From NCBI GenBank assembly GCA_003024785.1, contig PUQB01000023.1, positions 819,316 to 883,315 of the forward strand: a stretch of 64,000 nucleotides of DNA, read 5' to 3'. This DNA is from Selaginella tamariscina. Its lineage: Eukaryota; Streptophyta; Lycopodiopsida; Selaginellales; Selaginellaceae. Within the stretch, counting starts at the first letter, position 1. Every line of letters starts with the position of its first letter. A program made the translations under genes and the position numbers. Below are positions 18,960-32,037 of the stretch, piece by piece. Below the pieces are notes generated by a model. The model was given only the letters and a program-made list of their open reading frames with translations, searched no databases and was not told the DNA's origin.

Positions 18960-21429
18960 AGTGCCTATTTGTCGAAGGATTTTTTAACACCCGTTGATCC
19001 ATCACAAACAATTGAAATGGTTTCCTACAAGCAATGATGTTACCCTATAAAGTCTCTGAATCCGACAACAAACATCTGTAGGGTTTATCGTGATTCAACA
19101 ACATATGGAATACTCATTTTAAGGATGTGGAGATTACAAAAACACTTTAGCTTTTTCAAGTGTGACACTTGTACATCATTGAAGGCTGTAAAGGCTTGTG
19201 CAGAAACCTTGGTGGAAATCATTACCATTCAAAAGAAGATGGAGGCCACATGATTACACAACAAATTTGCCGGTCTCAATACTATGCACACCGCATGCTT
19301 TTTGTGTCCCGCCCATTATAATACATATGCCTGATTCATGACAAGATGGATCATTTAAATACCAACATTCCAAGGTTAGTTACAACACCAAAGTGCTTTG
19401 AAAATGTCATGAAACTTCGGATTTCATTTATAAGTGTGCTAACACATAGACACGGTTGTGAATCATACGAACACTTTTCACTTCCACACTAGTCTGGCAA
19501 CTCTAATTTCACTATTGGGTCATTGGCTATGTGTTTCAGAAACATTGAATCCCACTCACAGACAAGTTCTATGGGTGATCTCAAAGTGAAGAAACAACAC
19601 CTATAACCTTTACATAATGCTCTCATGAACAGGTTTGCACTTGAGGCTACTTAGGAATATGAGAGGCACTATCAGTAGCCTACATAAAAAATAGATGGCC
19701 TTGTTGAGAGTTCCAATTCAATGGAGGGATCTAGCTCAAACAGTGTACAAGTGTCATTAACATTAAATAAACTTCCTCATCATTTGCTTTTACATATAGA
19801 TAATTATGCAGGCGAGAACAAAAATAAGTAAATTATTTTAGTTAAGTGTTTCTCAAGCTCATATTTACTTTTATTTCTATATATTTACTAGCATACTTGT
19901 CAATGCTTGTTAACATGAGTGGTTATTAAAAGAAGGTTTAATATTCTTCAAAAGTGGAGAGGATGGAAAACCACTTCTTCCAAAAGGACAACCAGACCCT
20001 ATTCCATTGAGTGCCCAACTCAAAGAACAAGAGCTTATTATTGATGACATAAAAAAGTATGTGACATGGGTTCAAAAATTGATGCTAAAGAATTCCAATA
20101 AGGTAATTGGTTACTCAAAACTATATATGGTTACTCATAACTATATAAGCATGTGGTCAACTATTGAGACATTATTGTTCAAGAGTTAGAAAAGTATGTG
20201 TCACAAGTACAAAATTACAACACTCTTTTTGGCTTAAAATAAGGTGGTGTGAGGGATTAAAACGACATCAATAAACACAAATGACATAAAAAACAAGTAG
20301 TGATGTGGAAGTGAAACCCCACACTTTGTTGAAGAAAAGAACCAAAAACTTAAACCATACTTTGATTATTGCAAAAATCTTCAAAAATTGATAATCGTCC
20401 TCATCACTTCAGATGTGTCATATAACTAACCTATTTGGATGGATCAAATTATCGACATACCTAAAGTTATCATAAAAAATAATATGATAAAGGTTGCATA
20501 ATTCAAACCGCAAAAAAGGTGACATAAGAAGAAGAGTGAAGGGTATAATGAATGCTTAGAGAAAACATGATCTCCTAATCATAAAAACCCAGAATATTTT
20601 ATAAATGTTAAATCCATTCGATATATGTGGATGTTAATAAGCATTAATAAAGTCACAATCAACAAAACTACAAAAGAATATATGTCTTCTAAAGCTTAAA
20701 GCAATTATATATAATATATTTAATATAATTAACCCTTTAATAATAGTATCAAATTGTTTCCTTAACTAAATTAATTTATAAAAAGATATGGAAGATTGAC
20801 CATATATATTATATAATTACTAATACAAATTTTAATTAATATTATATTTAAATATTAGTATTTTAATAACAACATAATATTTATATAATGTACCTCTCAT
20901 GCTCTTTATTTAAGCCATACAATCTTAAATATAATATATTTATAACTTATTAATTTTTGGTCCATGAATGATATAATTATTAAAGGGTCAATTACAAAAA
21001 TAAAATGTTCGAAAGAATATTCTTTAATATTATAAAATGTTAATTAAATAACTAAAATTGCTAATTATTTAATAAATGGTACTATAACATGCTCATTTTA
21101 ATTACATCATGCACGTTTACACTCTTGAAACATGTGCTTTAATACAAACACGAATTGCACTTGCAATGAAAATTTAGTGTCCATTTTCCATTTGAATATG
21201 CCTTTTTTCTTGAAGATAATGATGCACATTAAATGTAACTAAGTGACCAAATCTTTTAAGCCTTATGTAATAAACAATTTGATAAGGTTGAAAACTCTAA
21301 TTTTTAGTTGTAAACTATCATGCAATTTAGGATTAGATTTGGTGATATGACTAAATAGGCTTATACTAACACGCCAAAAGAAATCAAATTTAGTATGTTA
21401 TCAATAATTAATTAAGTTCATACATGTTC
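18960..21429. other. AT-rich intergenic DNA, no gene supported
   Basis: No frame longer than about 60 codons looks coding. From 20680 to 21420 the sequence is extremely AT-rich (long TATATAATATATT-like lines). Minus-strand frames at 19000-19500 show broken protein-like phrases but no family can be named. Confidence 0.5.
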
Positions 21430-23079
21430 TGTCATAGTTTTACTTGACTCGCCTTTACTTTGGATGTTGACTGTTGTTACCTACTATACTATGTTGATGG
21501 ACCCTAGATGTAGTAGGAAACAGGCCCGCTTAGTGCACTTGGGTATTTGGTGATGGTCGGCCAGGTGTCATTAGGTATTTGCAGAAAACTCTAAGCGAAG
21601 CTAGAACTTACCTTCTAGAAATCCACCCCTAATTTTGACGTCCCGAATAGGCTGATTGGTCTTTGCAGATGAGTTCGGCGTGTTAAGTAGGGTTAGAAAC
21701 ACCCCTAGGGTTGCCCTAACCCACGCCCTAAAACCCCCACCCCTTGGGTAGGGTTTAGGGGTAGGAGTAAGGGTGAGTTATAAGCTCATATTGTTAATTT
21801 GTCTAAGGGGCTAAAATTCAGTGCCAGCCCACTAACACATATAGGAAAAGAGGGGGTGGGCTCTGTCACATAATAAGGTAGAGTATATGTAGGAGAGCTC
21901 CTGGATTCATGAATGAGTTCATTGCTCTTCTGTCGGTGCAAGCTTCAGCTTGTGTTGTTAAGGTACAACCCTCTGTTGTGCCGCCCTAACTTCCAGATGC
22001 TAGGGTACGTCCCACCTTCGGGGTAGCTTACCCTTAACGTTGGCGAATCCATGCCTGGGAGGTCTTGTCGGAATGCACGTTCCAAGAGGCAAAGGTTGAG
22101 GCTTGTCTCCAGCCTCCTTCTCCACGTCAAGCTAGGTGTAGCACTCACGGTCAAGCAAGGCACATCCGTGTCCTTGTCCAATTGTGGGTGTGGGATCTTG
22201 TTTGACAGGTTCGCATACCTGGTTCCTGAGGGTTCATTGAGGGGTTCTAGAGTTGGCATTTAGGAACCACATTTGTGGTACTTGGTGCAACTCTTGAATC
22301 TAAGGGCTATGGCATGATAGCCCACATCATGGAAGGCAGTGTCACATGGAGATGTGACACTGGGCTAAACGTCACATGGTACAACGCCCGAGGCACGCCC
22401 TTTGGGGTTATGTCATGGGCTTGTTGCTAAGGGGTTAGATACTCTAGCAAACATGCATGCTTGTGCTTGCACTAGGGTGCTAAGCCTTGGGCATCCACTC
22501 AAGGGAGGTTAGGTCTCGTAACTATGTGTGCTTGGCACACTTGGCTAGGGGAGTGTTCTCCTTTGAATCCAGGGTTGAACAACCTAAGCTCATTAGCAGA
22601 AGCCCTTTCGTAAGGCACTTGCAAGGTCAGGTGCTTGGGTTATCCCAAACTAGCCTTAGGGAGTTTGCTTAGCAAAACACTCGTGTCCGCCTACGGCGCA
22701 CACTCGTGTCCTCACTTATGTGTGGAACACACGTCTCCTTGATGGGGGTTAGGGCATGACCATGTCTAGGTCTTCTAGGGCAAGACCCTAAGTCAACTAG
22801 GGTTATCCCTCAAGGGTTTTGGGGGCAGACACTCTAGGGAGACTTAGGCTAAACCCTAAGTCAACTAGGGTTATCCCTCAAGGGTTTTGGGGTAGACACT
22901 CTAGGGAGACTTAGGCTAAACCCTAAGTCTCATGTCCACTTGGGCATTAGAGTTAACCTTAGGGGTCGTTGGGGTTGTTTTGGGAAACTTAGCGTTGCTC
23001 ACACAGGGTGATGATGCCGAATGGCCACCTGGTAGCCATGTGTTACCACGCGTTGACCCTTTGGGTTAAAACTCTGACA
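21430..23079 (+). mobile_element. Solo copia-type LTR (copy L1), plus orientation
   Basis: A 1650-bp unit begins TGTCATAG and ends CTCTGACA, with 5'-TGTCA...TGACA-3' ends. Its reverse complement aligns over its whole length with 29497-31213. Flanks are TGTTC (21425-21429) and TATTC (23080-23084), a 5-bp target duplication with one mismatch, as expected for a solo LTR left by recombination. It has a GC-rich hairpin near 21730-21770 (CCTAAAACCC ... GGGTTTAGG) and a duplicated 67-bp block (22786-22920). Confidence 0.75.
22786..22920 (+). repeat. Tandem duplication of a 67-bp block inside the LTR
   Basis: The phrase starting CCCTAAGTCAACTAGGG occurs at 22786 and again at 22854 (period 68, next boundary 22921), with only about two differences. 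The same duplication is present in the LTR at 29497-31213 but single in the two older copies of the family in this window. Confidence 0.8.
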
Positions 23080-24650
23080 TATTCTCTATTCAAATACATT
23101 GTGCATTAGGACAACATGTCAAATGGTACTTAGTTTGGATCATAGTTAGGTATTATTACCCACTACTCAATACGTTCATTATGTCATTCTTATGGAGTTA
23201 AATGAGTTAAATGAGGTTGCATGTGCTCATCACCACCAACTACTAAAGTTATGGTCAATTACAAGGTCATAGGTAATTTAATGGGGAAAGCTTGGTAACT
23301 ATTAAAATCATTCATGTTAATGTTTGAGATGGTGAACAAGGAAGTTGTGGGTGGAGTTAATTGAGACAATGGTGGCCTTTCTAAGAAAGTTCATTATTGG
23401 GCATGTTGAACACTTGGGCATATAGCATATAGCAAATTAGTATCCATTATCTAGGTTGGTAACTTTAATATCCACTATCTAGGTGGCAACTTTAAGTTGT
23501 TCATGTTGCTGCAATGGTTCTCTAATGATGATGTTATAATGATGATGCATCAATCTTAAGAGGCTATATTATGGGAAACCAATTACATAAATGACTAAGG
23601 AAGCCTATATGATGGAGTCTTGACCTTCATTTTTTTTTTTTTAATGTACATTAAGGCTTGTAAGTTCTATCAGACCTTCCTTACATATAGTCACCTCATT
23701 CTTGTCTTTGGTCTCTAAAGTGATTTTCTGGATGCTATTAAATAGGACCTTGCAAACATAATGACTAATAAGTATATGCATAAACAGATATTAGTTATAG
23801 AAACTAGATGACTTTTCATTGAAAGTTCCAATGTTGTGTTTTCTTAGATTAGGAACTATTTCTTTAAAGTATGTATCTTAGTCTATCACACATAACACAC
23901 ACATGCTAGTTCTAATTGGTCCCTCTTGTGTTATTGCTTTAGCACAACTCACTAGATATCATGGATCAATTACATGAACATGTTGAAATGAGCAGAGGTG
24001 CATATTTATTCAAATCCAGCTTGTCTCAAGGTGCATGTGACTATATACTAGCTAATAATGCATGACCTTTTATAGTATTAGTGGTGGCAATGTGATTTGC
24101 AATGTAGCAAACATGTTTATCAAACAAATCTATCATCCAATCCAATGAGCATGTAAGTCACATCTAGTTTCTAATCCAAATGCATCCTTATGGTTCTATA
24201 TGAATTATTCATCACTTAATGATATTATTATTAAAAAATCTACCTCTCTCTGAGCAAGATCTCATGATGAAGAGATCATGGTGCCAACTTCTATGTAGGG
24301 TTGCTCCTAGTCTTTCATCTAAACCTTGCTTTGGACAAAACTTGGGCAATTTGGTTCAGCTAGTGTGGAGTGCTATGTAGTCACTAGGACATTGTTACCA
24401 ACATCCAACTTTTGGGGGTCTAACCCAATCCTCCTGGAGTATTATTGGTGGAGTTGTTGAAAAGGGGGGTGACTCGTGGGGCTCGTTGGTGGTTTCTTCC
24501 TTGATGAACTCTTTATCATCTTCCACATCCATGTGTATCTACTAGACTGGTTTTGGGACTTGGTGTGCCTTGAGGACATGGTTATGACACCACATTGTCG
24601 TGTTGGCAATTCAATAGCAACTCAATTGGCTTGTGTCATGAGTACTTGAG
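23080..24650. other. Degenerate repeat DNA between LTR copies
   Basis: No intact gene. A short direct repeat of 26-27 bp (GTATCCATTATCTAGG... / ATATCCACTATCTAGG...) lies at 23441-23493 and a 12-T run near 23629. A phrase reading CWTLGHIAYS at about 23400-23430 could be a decayed gag zinc knuckle, but this is weak. Confidence 0.35.
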
Positions 24651-24654
24651 CAAT

Positions 24655-24950
24655 TGCGGATGCCTTAGCTTCATCATTTATATGTGTGGAATACATGTAT
24701 CCTTAATGGGGTTTAGGGCATGAGCATGTTCTAGGTCTTTTGGAGCCAGATCATAAGTCCATTAGGGTTACCCTCCAAGGTTTTGAGGTAGACTCTTAGT
24801 CTCTTGCTCATTTAGGGCATATGACCCTATGGGTTGTTAAGGTTATTCTAAAAGACTTGGTGTTGCTTACATAAGGTGAGGATGCTGGATGGCCACTTGA
24901 CCCCTCCATATTGCAACATGTTAATCCTTCGTGTTAAAACTTTAAAAATT
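24655..24950 (+). mobile_element. Partial, diverged LTR copy (L2), plus orientation
   Basis: About 300 bp align with the last 370 bp of the LTR at 21430-23079. Shared phrases are TATGTGTGGAA, GGGTTTAGGGCATGA, GGATGGCCACTTG and CGTGTTAAAAC. It has only one copy of the 67-bp block and many substitutions, so it is older. The 5' part of the LTR is missing. Confidence 0.65.
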
Positions 24951-25846
24951 GTGCTTATTCCTTTATATGGTAAGAGTGTGAGGGCCTTCAATGGGAATAA
25001 GTTGAGGATTTATAATATCATTTTCTTTATCAAGCATATAAATAAGACCTGTATTTCATACATATGCTACTACAAGAAGTCACATTATACCTTTGAAGGT
25101 GGAGGCTATAATGAGATTTGCAAGTTATAGCAACAATAAAATGTTGTTCAACATTATCATCACGAATTTTAATACAATGTATAACAATATAGTTTAGAAC
25201 GAATGTAATATTAAAAAAAAGTTGAAGTTTATTCAAAGTCAAGAGTGATAATTACAATTTATATTCAAAACCAATTTTACATGAACATGTGAAAGTAAGA
25301 TAAAAACTAATGTGAAAACATTCTAGATCAAAGTTATCAAACATAAGACATTTGGGCATATTTAAATTTACACCCACTTGTTGAGCATGTGTTCTTTGAA
25401 AACTAATTCACTTAAGACCAAATTCTTTAACAAAATAAAAATGTGTTGACTAAAAGTTTTTTAGTATTCTAAGAATTTAATACTAAGTTAAACATCATTC
25501 AATTTGCTAGAGTTATTTGAACACTATAAACTTAGGCAATTATATTGATCACAAAAAAGGCTCCCATACCATTTGTTAAAGTTCTTATATGGTGCCTACC
25601 AAATACCAAACTTGGAAATGCCTCCTAAGCTTGTGCCACCTTTGTCATTATAGTCCATAATCCACACTCACTTATTAAGTAGGTGTTTTCTAAAATTATA
25701 AATCTTATGACCAAACCTCTCTGTGCAAAAACATGCTAGCCAAAAGTCATAGAATATTTTAGGAACAAAAGACTAATTAAAGTTTGAAACACACTACAAC
25801 TTTATGCAGTCTTACTAACCATAATTAATAGATTTTCAATACTAAT

Positions 25847-26660
25847 TGTCAAAGTCTTAACCCAAAGAACCGGCACGCGACTACCAAGTCTTAACCCAAA
25901 GAACCGGCATGCGACTACCAAGTGGCAATCCGACATCAATATCATGTGTGAGCAACACTAAATTTTCTAGCATAACCCAAAGAGTCTGACTTAGATGCCT
26001 AAGTAGGCATGAGACTTACGGTTCCACCCCAAGTCCCCCTTAGAGTATCTAACCCGAGCAAACTTTCGAATCCCACCACATGAGACCTAGACATGCTCAT
26101 GCCCTAACCTTGCTAAGGAGTTGTGCTCCTCGCATATCTTGTGATAAAATTAAGGCATCATGACTTACCCCTTAATTAATCACCCTTATCCGAGAGTACA
26201 ACCCCTTTAGAGTGACAAGGGGTACCTTGACACACAACTAACCTCCAAGGATTTGAGTAGCCAAGTCTAAGGCTAGTACCTAGTGAGGACACGAGTGCTC
26301 TACTAAGCAACACCTAAGGCTAGGTTTGGATAACTTTAAGGACCCGACTACATGAGTGCCTTATAAAGGGCCTTACTAATGAGCTCAGGTTGTTCAACCT
26401 TATACACGTTATACACTCTTAGTATGAACGTTCTTAGCCAAGTGTGCTAAATAGCATATCCAATTATGGTCACACTAATACGAGCATAAGCACACTATTT
26501 GCCATGATGTCCAACCCCTAAGTGTCAAAGTCGTCAACAACCCCTAAGGTTGTGCCTTGGGCATTGTATTGCACACCATGTAATCGAGTGTCACATGTTA
26601 ATGAGACAATCTTTTCCCAAACATGGGCTATCTTGCCATAACCGTAGATGTCAACTCTAT
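25847..26660 (-). mobile_element. Partial, diverged LTR copy (L3), minus orientation
   Basis: It starts TGTCAAAG like the inner end of the LTR at 29497 and follows that LTR for about 800 bp before stopping abruptly at 26660. A 34-bp segment (TCTTAACCCAAAGAACCGGC...) is tandemly repeated at 25854-25921. It directly follows copia reverse-transcriptase sequence on the same strand, the order expected of pol and 3' LTR, with the intervening part deleted. Confidence 0.7.
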
Positions 26661-27960
26661 AACCTCTCTTTGTGAACCAGAAGATGGTTTAGACACTTGT
26701 CATCTTGACCATAGGATAAAATGTCTCATCATAATCGATGCCTTTCACTTGCGTGAAACCCTTAGCTACAAGCCTTGTAGTGATCTTAAATACCCACTTC
26801 AAGTGTTTGCGACCGTGTGAGCATCACAAACTTCAAACATGTGATTCTCAAGAAGAGAATCCATTTCATCTTGGATGGCCGTACACCAAAAATGGCCATG
26901 CATAACTTCCTCATACATCCACATAATGTTCTCATACATGAACATGCACTGTTCATCATCAAGCCAAGATGTGGCATCCTCCAAAACTTTTTGAGATGGC
27001 CTTTGCATGTGTGGGCCATCAAGATTCTCCATAGGGCTGATCAGGCATACCCCTGTGATCCATAGGTGGAACCGCTATAGGTTCATCATGCACCAATCGA
27101 AGCATCTCCTCCTTTGATGTTGCCCACTATCATCAGTCCCAAAATCCAAACAAAATGACAAGCACAAGAAGGTCATCATTAATGAACTGCATAAATGTCA
27201 GCTGCTTCATGTCATGCATGAAATTATCTTATAACATCGGTGCTAACAAGAGTGGCTTTAGCCAAAGCTTATACCCCTTGCAACTGCATTCCCCATTGCT
27301 AACATATCCAATAAACACAAATCTCTTTGGGTCCAACTTCTTACGCAATTGATTTGTAATATCCACATTGCCAAATATGTGCAAATGAGAGACATTTGAT
27401 TTGTTCCCATACCACACTTTCTCAAGAGTTTTCTTTTTGAGTGCAATGATAAGTAAGGGATTTTCCACATGGACTGCCATGGCAATTGCCTCTTGCTAGA
27501 ATTCTTTATCTAGTTTGACATCAAGTAGTAGGTTGCGAGCCACATTAACAAGCATTCAATTCTTCGGTTCTGCAACTCCATTTTATTGTGGAGTATAATG
27601 TGTAGTGACTTTGTGCTAGATCCCATGCGCACGACAAAAGTCACAAAGGGCATTGTTGAAGTACTCCTTGCCTCCATTAATCCTTAATGCCTTAATTTTT
27701 AGCTTGAACTGGGTTTTGACAAAGGCCTTATAGTGTTTAAAGGCTTTAATGGCTTCGTCCTTCCCTCGCAAAAAGAAGACATAAGTTTTGCGATTAAAAT
27801 CATCAATGAAGTCATGAAGTACTTTGTGTCGAAGTGACTAGGTACGTTCATAGGGCCACACAAATCCAAATGTATTAGCTTGAGTGGCTTGCTAACCCGA
27901 CATTTGGACGAGGCAAAGTTGCTTGCTCAAAAGCATGACTTTTCTTTCAAGGTCTAAGCT
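26661..27960 (-). pseudogene. Ty1/copia integrase and reverse transcriptase relic
   Basis: On the minus strand from 27960 down, the copia order is readable through many stops. KPLKLIHLDLCGPM precedes the integrase core; FFLRGKDEAIKAFKHY, then RINGGKEYFNNAL (second Asp of DDE replaced by Asn) and HYTPQ-NGVAEPKN (with the Glu) are the core. KVWYGNKSNVSHLHIFG and KLDPKRFVFIGY are the integrase end. Then come AIQDEMDSLLENHMFEV and ARLVAKGFTQVKGIDYDETF, the start of reverse transcriptase. Integrase before reverse transcriptase is diagnostic for copia. Only the first 60 or so RT residues remain; YxDD and RNase H are missing. Confidence 0.85.
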
Positions 27961-29491
27961 TGTCATCGTGTCTTTTGTGATCATCTCCTACAATGCCTAG
28001 TGATGTAATTGTCATCTTCAGTGATGATGAAGTGCTTTTTATGAACAAAGCCAGTTTTAAGATGATTGGAAAGATGGTTGCTACATGGGCGCCTTATGTC
28101 CAACGAGTGACAAATGTTAAGCACACACCATTCGACAAGGATGATAAAGTTTATCTTTGGCATTATCGTTTGAACATGTAAATTACAAAAAAAAAAAAAA
28201 AAAAAAACTATGACTTTCATGTGTGTGTGTGCCTATGTGCGCGTGTTGTAATGGTTGAATTACAGATTTCTAAGAACATAAAGCCACATCCAATTGTTGT
28301 AAGCATTTTTACGAGCTTATCACCAATTATCAAGACTTGGAAGATTGTTCAATTGCACACTTTGGTGATAGACAAGTACATCATTGTTGCACACTTTGGC
28401 AATATACAATAAGTTTTGTCGCAAGTCAGAAACAAGCATTGCATTTGAGAATGTAATTTTGTTTTCATCCTTGAGGATGAAGCAAAAACTATCACTGCCT
28501 TGGACCCTTAAGGTGTGTCATCCCCTAAGATTATTCATTTCGATTCCTTACCGGCGTATACTAATCAAACATGAATTTATACATAATCATGAGGTTGGTA
28601 CATCTAAAGTCCAAGACCCATGGATGTCCACTCTGTGCAACCTCTACATTGCGACTCTCTTCTTCAACCTTCTCACATGGTTCCTCTTGTGGCTATTCAT
28701 GTTTATTGTGGCAGTGTTGTCACAATCTCAAGCCCATTGCCCAATCTTGCATAGTCATGGCAGATGCCTCTTCCCATGCTCCAACCGCATGCCAAGTTCA
28801 AGCGACAATGGCATGACCTCCACCTCCTAATCCCCTCAACCATCTTGACTCCCAAGCATCGTGTTACACCCTCATCGTTAGCAATCATCTTGCCATCCAT
28901 TCCCTTGTGTCAAAGCCCTTGCTATCTCTCTTTTGACATACATGGCACAATGAATCTCATAAGTTTGAGCTTTCTCTACTCGTAGCATCACAATGTTAAT
29001 GAGCTTTGCCATAGCTCCATCAAAGGTTAAGTTGCCCTTTCCTTTATGCAACCATCCTACTCTCTTGGCAACCATCTCATTCTTTGATAATGACTTGTAC
29101 AGCTAAATCTTCTGCATCAAGTCAGACAATGTGTGCTCTTTTCCTTACACAACCATGTCTAAAAAGAGCTTGTGTGCTCATATCCCTACCATCCCATATA
29201 TGCACACTGCAAGTTGGGAATGAATCCACATCACTTCCATATCAAAATACTTATTATATTCATTATTAAGCCATTTCCAAAGCTTCACAACATCACTAAT
29301 ACTGGTCTTGAACAAAATTTTATGGCTCAAAAAGGCACAAATATAGCCAACAATGTGCTAATTCTTAATCAAAATTTTATAGCTCAAAAAGGCACAAATA
29401 CAACCAATAGTGTGCTGATTCTTGAGCTTCTAATCCCTCATAATCAAGCCCATTGCCAAGCCCCCCAAATCAAAACCCCATAGATACCTTG
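27961..29491. other. Decayed region, possibly gag part of the copia relic
   Basis: No intact gene. A 20-plus run of A at about 28187-28206 and a (TG)n run at 28220 stand out, and a 60-bp direct repeat (AAAATTTTATGGCTCAAAAAG...) covers about 29316-29423. On the minus strand, the frames at 28700-29075 lie where a copia gag would be expected and one contains a decayed CHDYARLGN phrase reminiscent of a zinc knuckle. This is weak. Confidence 0.3.
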
Positions 29492-29496
29492 ATACT

Positions 29497-31213
29497 TGTC
29501 AAAGTTTTAACCCAAAGGGCCAACACATGGCAACACGTGGCTGCCAGGTGGCCATTCGGCGTCATCATCATGTGTGAGCAACGCTAAGTTTCCCATAACA
29601 ACCCCAACAACCCCTAAGGTTAGACTCTAATGCCCAAGTGGACAGGAGATTTAGGGTTTAGCCTAAGTCTCCTAGAGTGTCTACCCCCAAAACCCTTGAG
29701 GGATAACCCTAGTTGACTTAGGGTTTAGCCTAAGTCTCCCTAGAGTGTCTGCCCCCAAAACCCTTGAGGGATAACCCTAGTTGACTTAGGGTCTTGCCCT
29801 AGAAGACCTAAACAGGCTCATGCCCTAACCCTCATCAAGGAGACGTGTGTTCCACACATACCCTTGGACAGAGCTAAGGCATCGTCACTTACCCCTTGAG
29901 GAATCACCCTCATCCTGGAATACAACCCCTTTAGGGCGACAAGGGGTACCCTGAATCACGACTAACCCCTAAGGGTTTGAGTCCCTAGACCTAGGGCTAG
30001 TACTTAGTGAAGACACAAGTGTGTGCCATAGGCGGACATGAGGTTTTGCTAAGCAAACTCCCTAAGGCTAGGTTTGGGATAACCCTAAACACATGACCTT
30101 GCGAGTGCCTCACGAAAGGGCTCCTGCTAACATGTTTAGGTTGTTCAACCCTTGAATTTCAAGGAGAACACTCCCCTAGCCAAGTGTGCCAAAGCACACC
30201 TAGTTATAAGACCTAACCTCCCTTGAGCGGATGCCCAAGGCTTAGTACCCTAGTGCAAGCACAAGCATGTTTGTTTGTTAAAATATCCAACCCCTTGGCG
30301 ACAAGCTCATGACATAACCCCAAAGGGCGTGCCTTAGGTGTTGCACCATGTGATGTTTAGCCCAGTGTCACATCTCCATGTGACACTGCCTTCCCCGATG
30401 TGGGCTATTATGCCATAGCCCTTAGATTCAAGAGTTGCACCAAGTGCCACAAACGTGGCTCATAAATGCCAACTCTAGAACCCCTCAATTATCCCTCAAG
30501 ACTCGGTAAGGAAACCCTATCAATCAAGAACCCACGCCCACAGTTGGACAAGGACACGAACATGCCCTGGTTAGCTGTGAGTGTTGCTCCTAGTTTGACG
30601 TGGAGGAGAAGGCTGGAGACAAGCCTCAACCTCTGCTTCTTGGAACGTGCATCCCGACCAGTCCTCTCAAGCATGGATTCGCCAACGTTAAGGGTAAGCT
30701 ACCCCGAAGGTGGGACGTACCCATGTCGTCTGGAAGTTAGGGCGGTACAACAGAGGGTTGTACCTTAATGACACAAGTTGAAGCTTGCACCGGTAGAAGA
30801 GCAACGAACTCAGTCATGAACCCAGGAGCTCTCCTACATATACTCTACCTTATTTATGTGACGAAGCCCCCCCTTCTTTTCCTATATGTGTAAGTGGGCT
30901 GGCACTAAATGCTAACCCCTTAGATAATTAGATGAGTCTGCACACTAACTCCTACCCCTAAACCCTACCCAAGGGGGTGGGGTTTTTAGGGCGTGGGTTA
31001 GGTCAACCCTAGGGTGTTCCTAACCTAACCTATTTAACATGTCAAACTCATCTTAATTAGGATGTCAAAATCGGGAGTGAGTTTTTTAAAAGGTAAATGC
31101 TACCTTCACTTAGTGTTTCTCGCGACATTTAAAGATAGCCGGCCAGCTGGACTACCCCTAACAACAGTCAACATTCAAAGTAAAAGGGTCGAGTCATAGT
31201 AAAAACTATGACA
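29497..31213 (-). mobile_element. Solo copia-type LTR (copy L4), minus orientation, with target duplication
   Basis: A 1717-bp unit with TGTCA...TGACA ends is flanked on both sides by ATACT (29492-29496 and 31214-31218), a perfect 5-bp target-site duplication. That marks it as an independent solo LTR and not one arm of a large inverted repeat with the copy at 21430. It shares with that copy the duplicated 67-bp block (about 29652-29787) and the GC-rich telomere-like hairpin (about 30955-30995). Confidence 0.85.
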
Positions 31214-31548
31214 ATACTTCACATGTGTGTATACTAATTTATTTCAGAACCTAAAATCCTTTCACACAATGGATAATTAACAAAACACTCATTTCAAAAG
31301 TAATACTGCTCTTTACCATCCTATACAGATACTAAATTCCCTCGGATGCCATAGTAGAAAAGGAGGCACTGTCCCAATCAGCCATGCCCATAAATTATTT
31401 GAAAACTTAATCTTACGTCGGTTCTCGCTTCAAATATTCTCTATAGAGATTCATATGAATCCTCTCTAGTTACCTTCTAAAAATGGTAACTGGAAATTCA
31501 TATGTTGAGTCTCTGGAATAGTTGTGATGTGTCCATTCCAAGCTTGGC

Positions 31549-31790
31549 ATGGATTCCAACCATTCGTTTCTTGAGACTCAGCTTTTTCCTACACGCTGCT
31601 CACTAACTTTAATTAATGCTTCTACAGACCTTTCAAGAGAGCAAAGGCAGCCAAGCAGTTGCATGCGTCCCTTGCAAAAGGAATCAACTCATTGCAGGTT
31701 GATTCCGCAATGTAGTTGTTTAGGCATCACACTGGTAATGGATGATCTTTGCTGTACTGTGCTTCACAAAACAAGTTTCAGCTTCTAGTT
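31549..31790 (+). pseudogene. Possible PPR-type gene relic
   Basis: Across two frames the sequence reads FPTRCSLTLINASTDLSREQ and then RAKAAKQLHASLAKGI, which resembles the P-x-x-(F/S)-T-(L/F) and K-Q-L-H-A lines of plant organelle PPR proteins. It has stops and frame changes and no full repeat. The call rests on short similarity only. Confidence 0.25.
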
Positions 31791-32037
31791 GAGGTGCATT
31801 GGGACCAAAGTGGCCTGTCACTATTTGCAAGCATCTTCTCATTTGGCACTCACACTGTACGGCGTACAATAGATAAAGCCAAATTCATAGATACCTTATA
31901 ACAGTGGGAAATATACATATTCTTTATTATCTAGTTTAAATTGTGTGCCAAATACATTTTTATCCTAAATATCAACCACATTGTCTAGTAAGATGAAATA
32001 CAACAAGAGATTGATAAGAAAGTTATTAATAAACATA

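Noticed and set aside
21430-31213. A 10-kb foldback element or giant terminal-inverted-repeat transposon
   Set aside because: The outer arms are inverted copies of one LTR, but L4 has its own perfect target duplication and L1 a near one, so they are separate solo LTR insertions.
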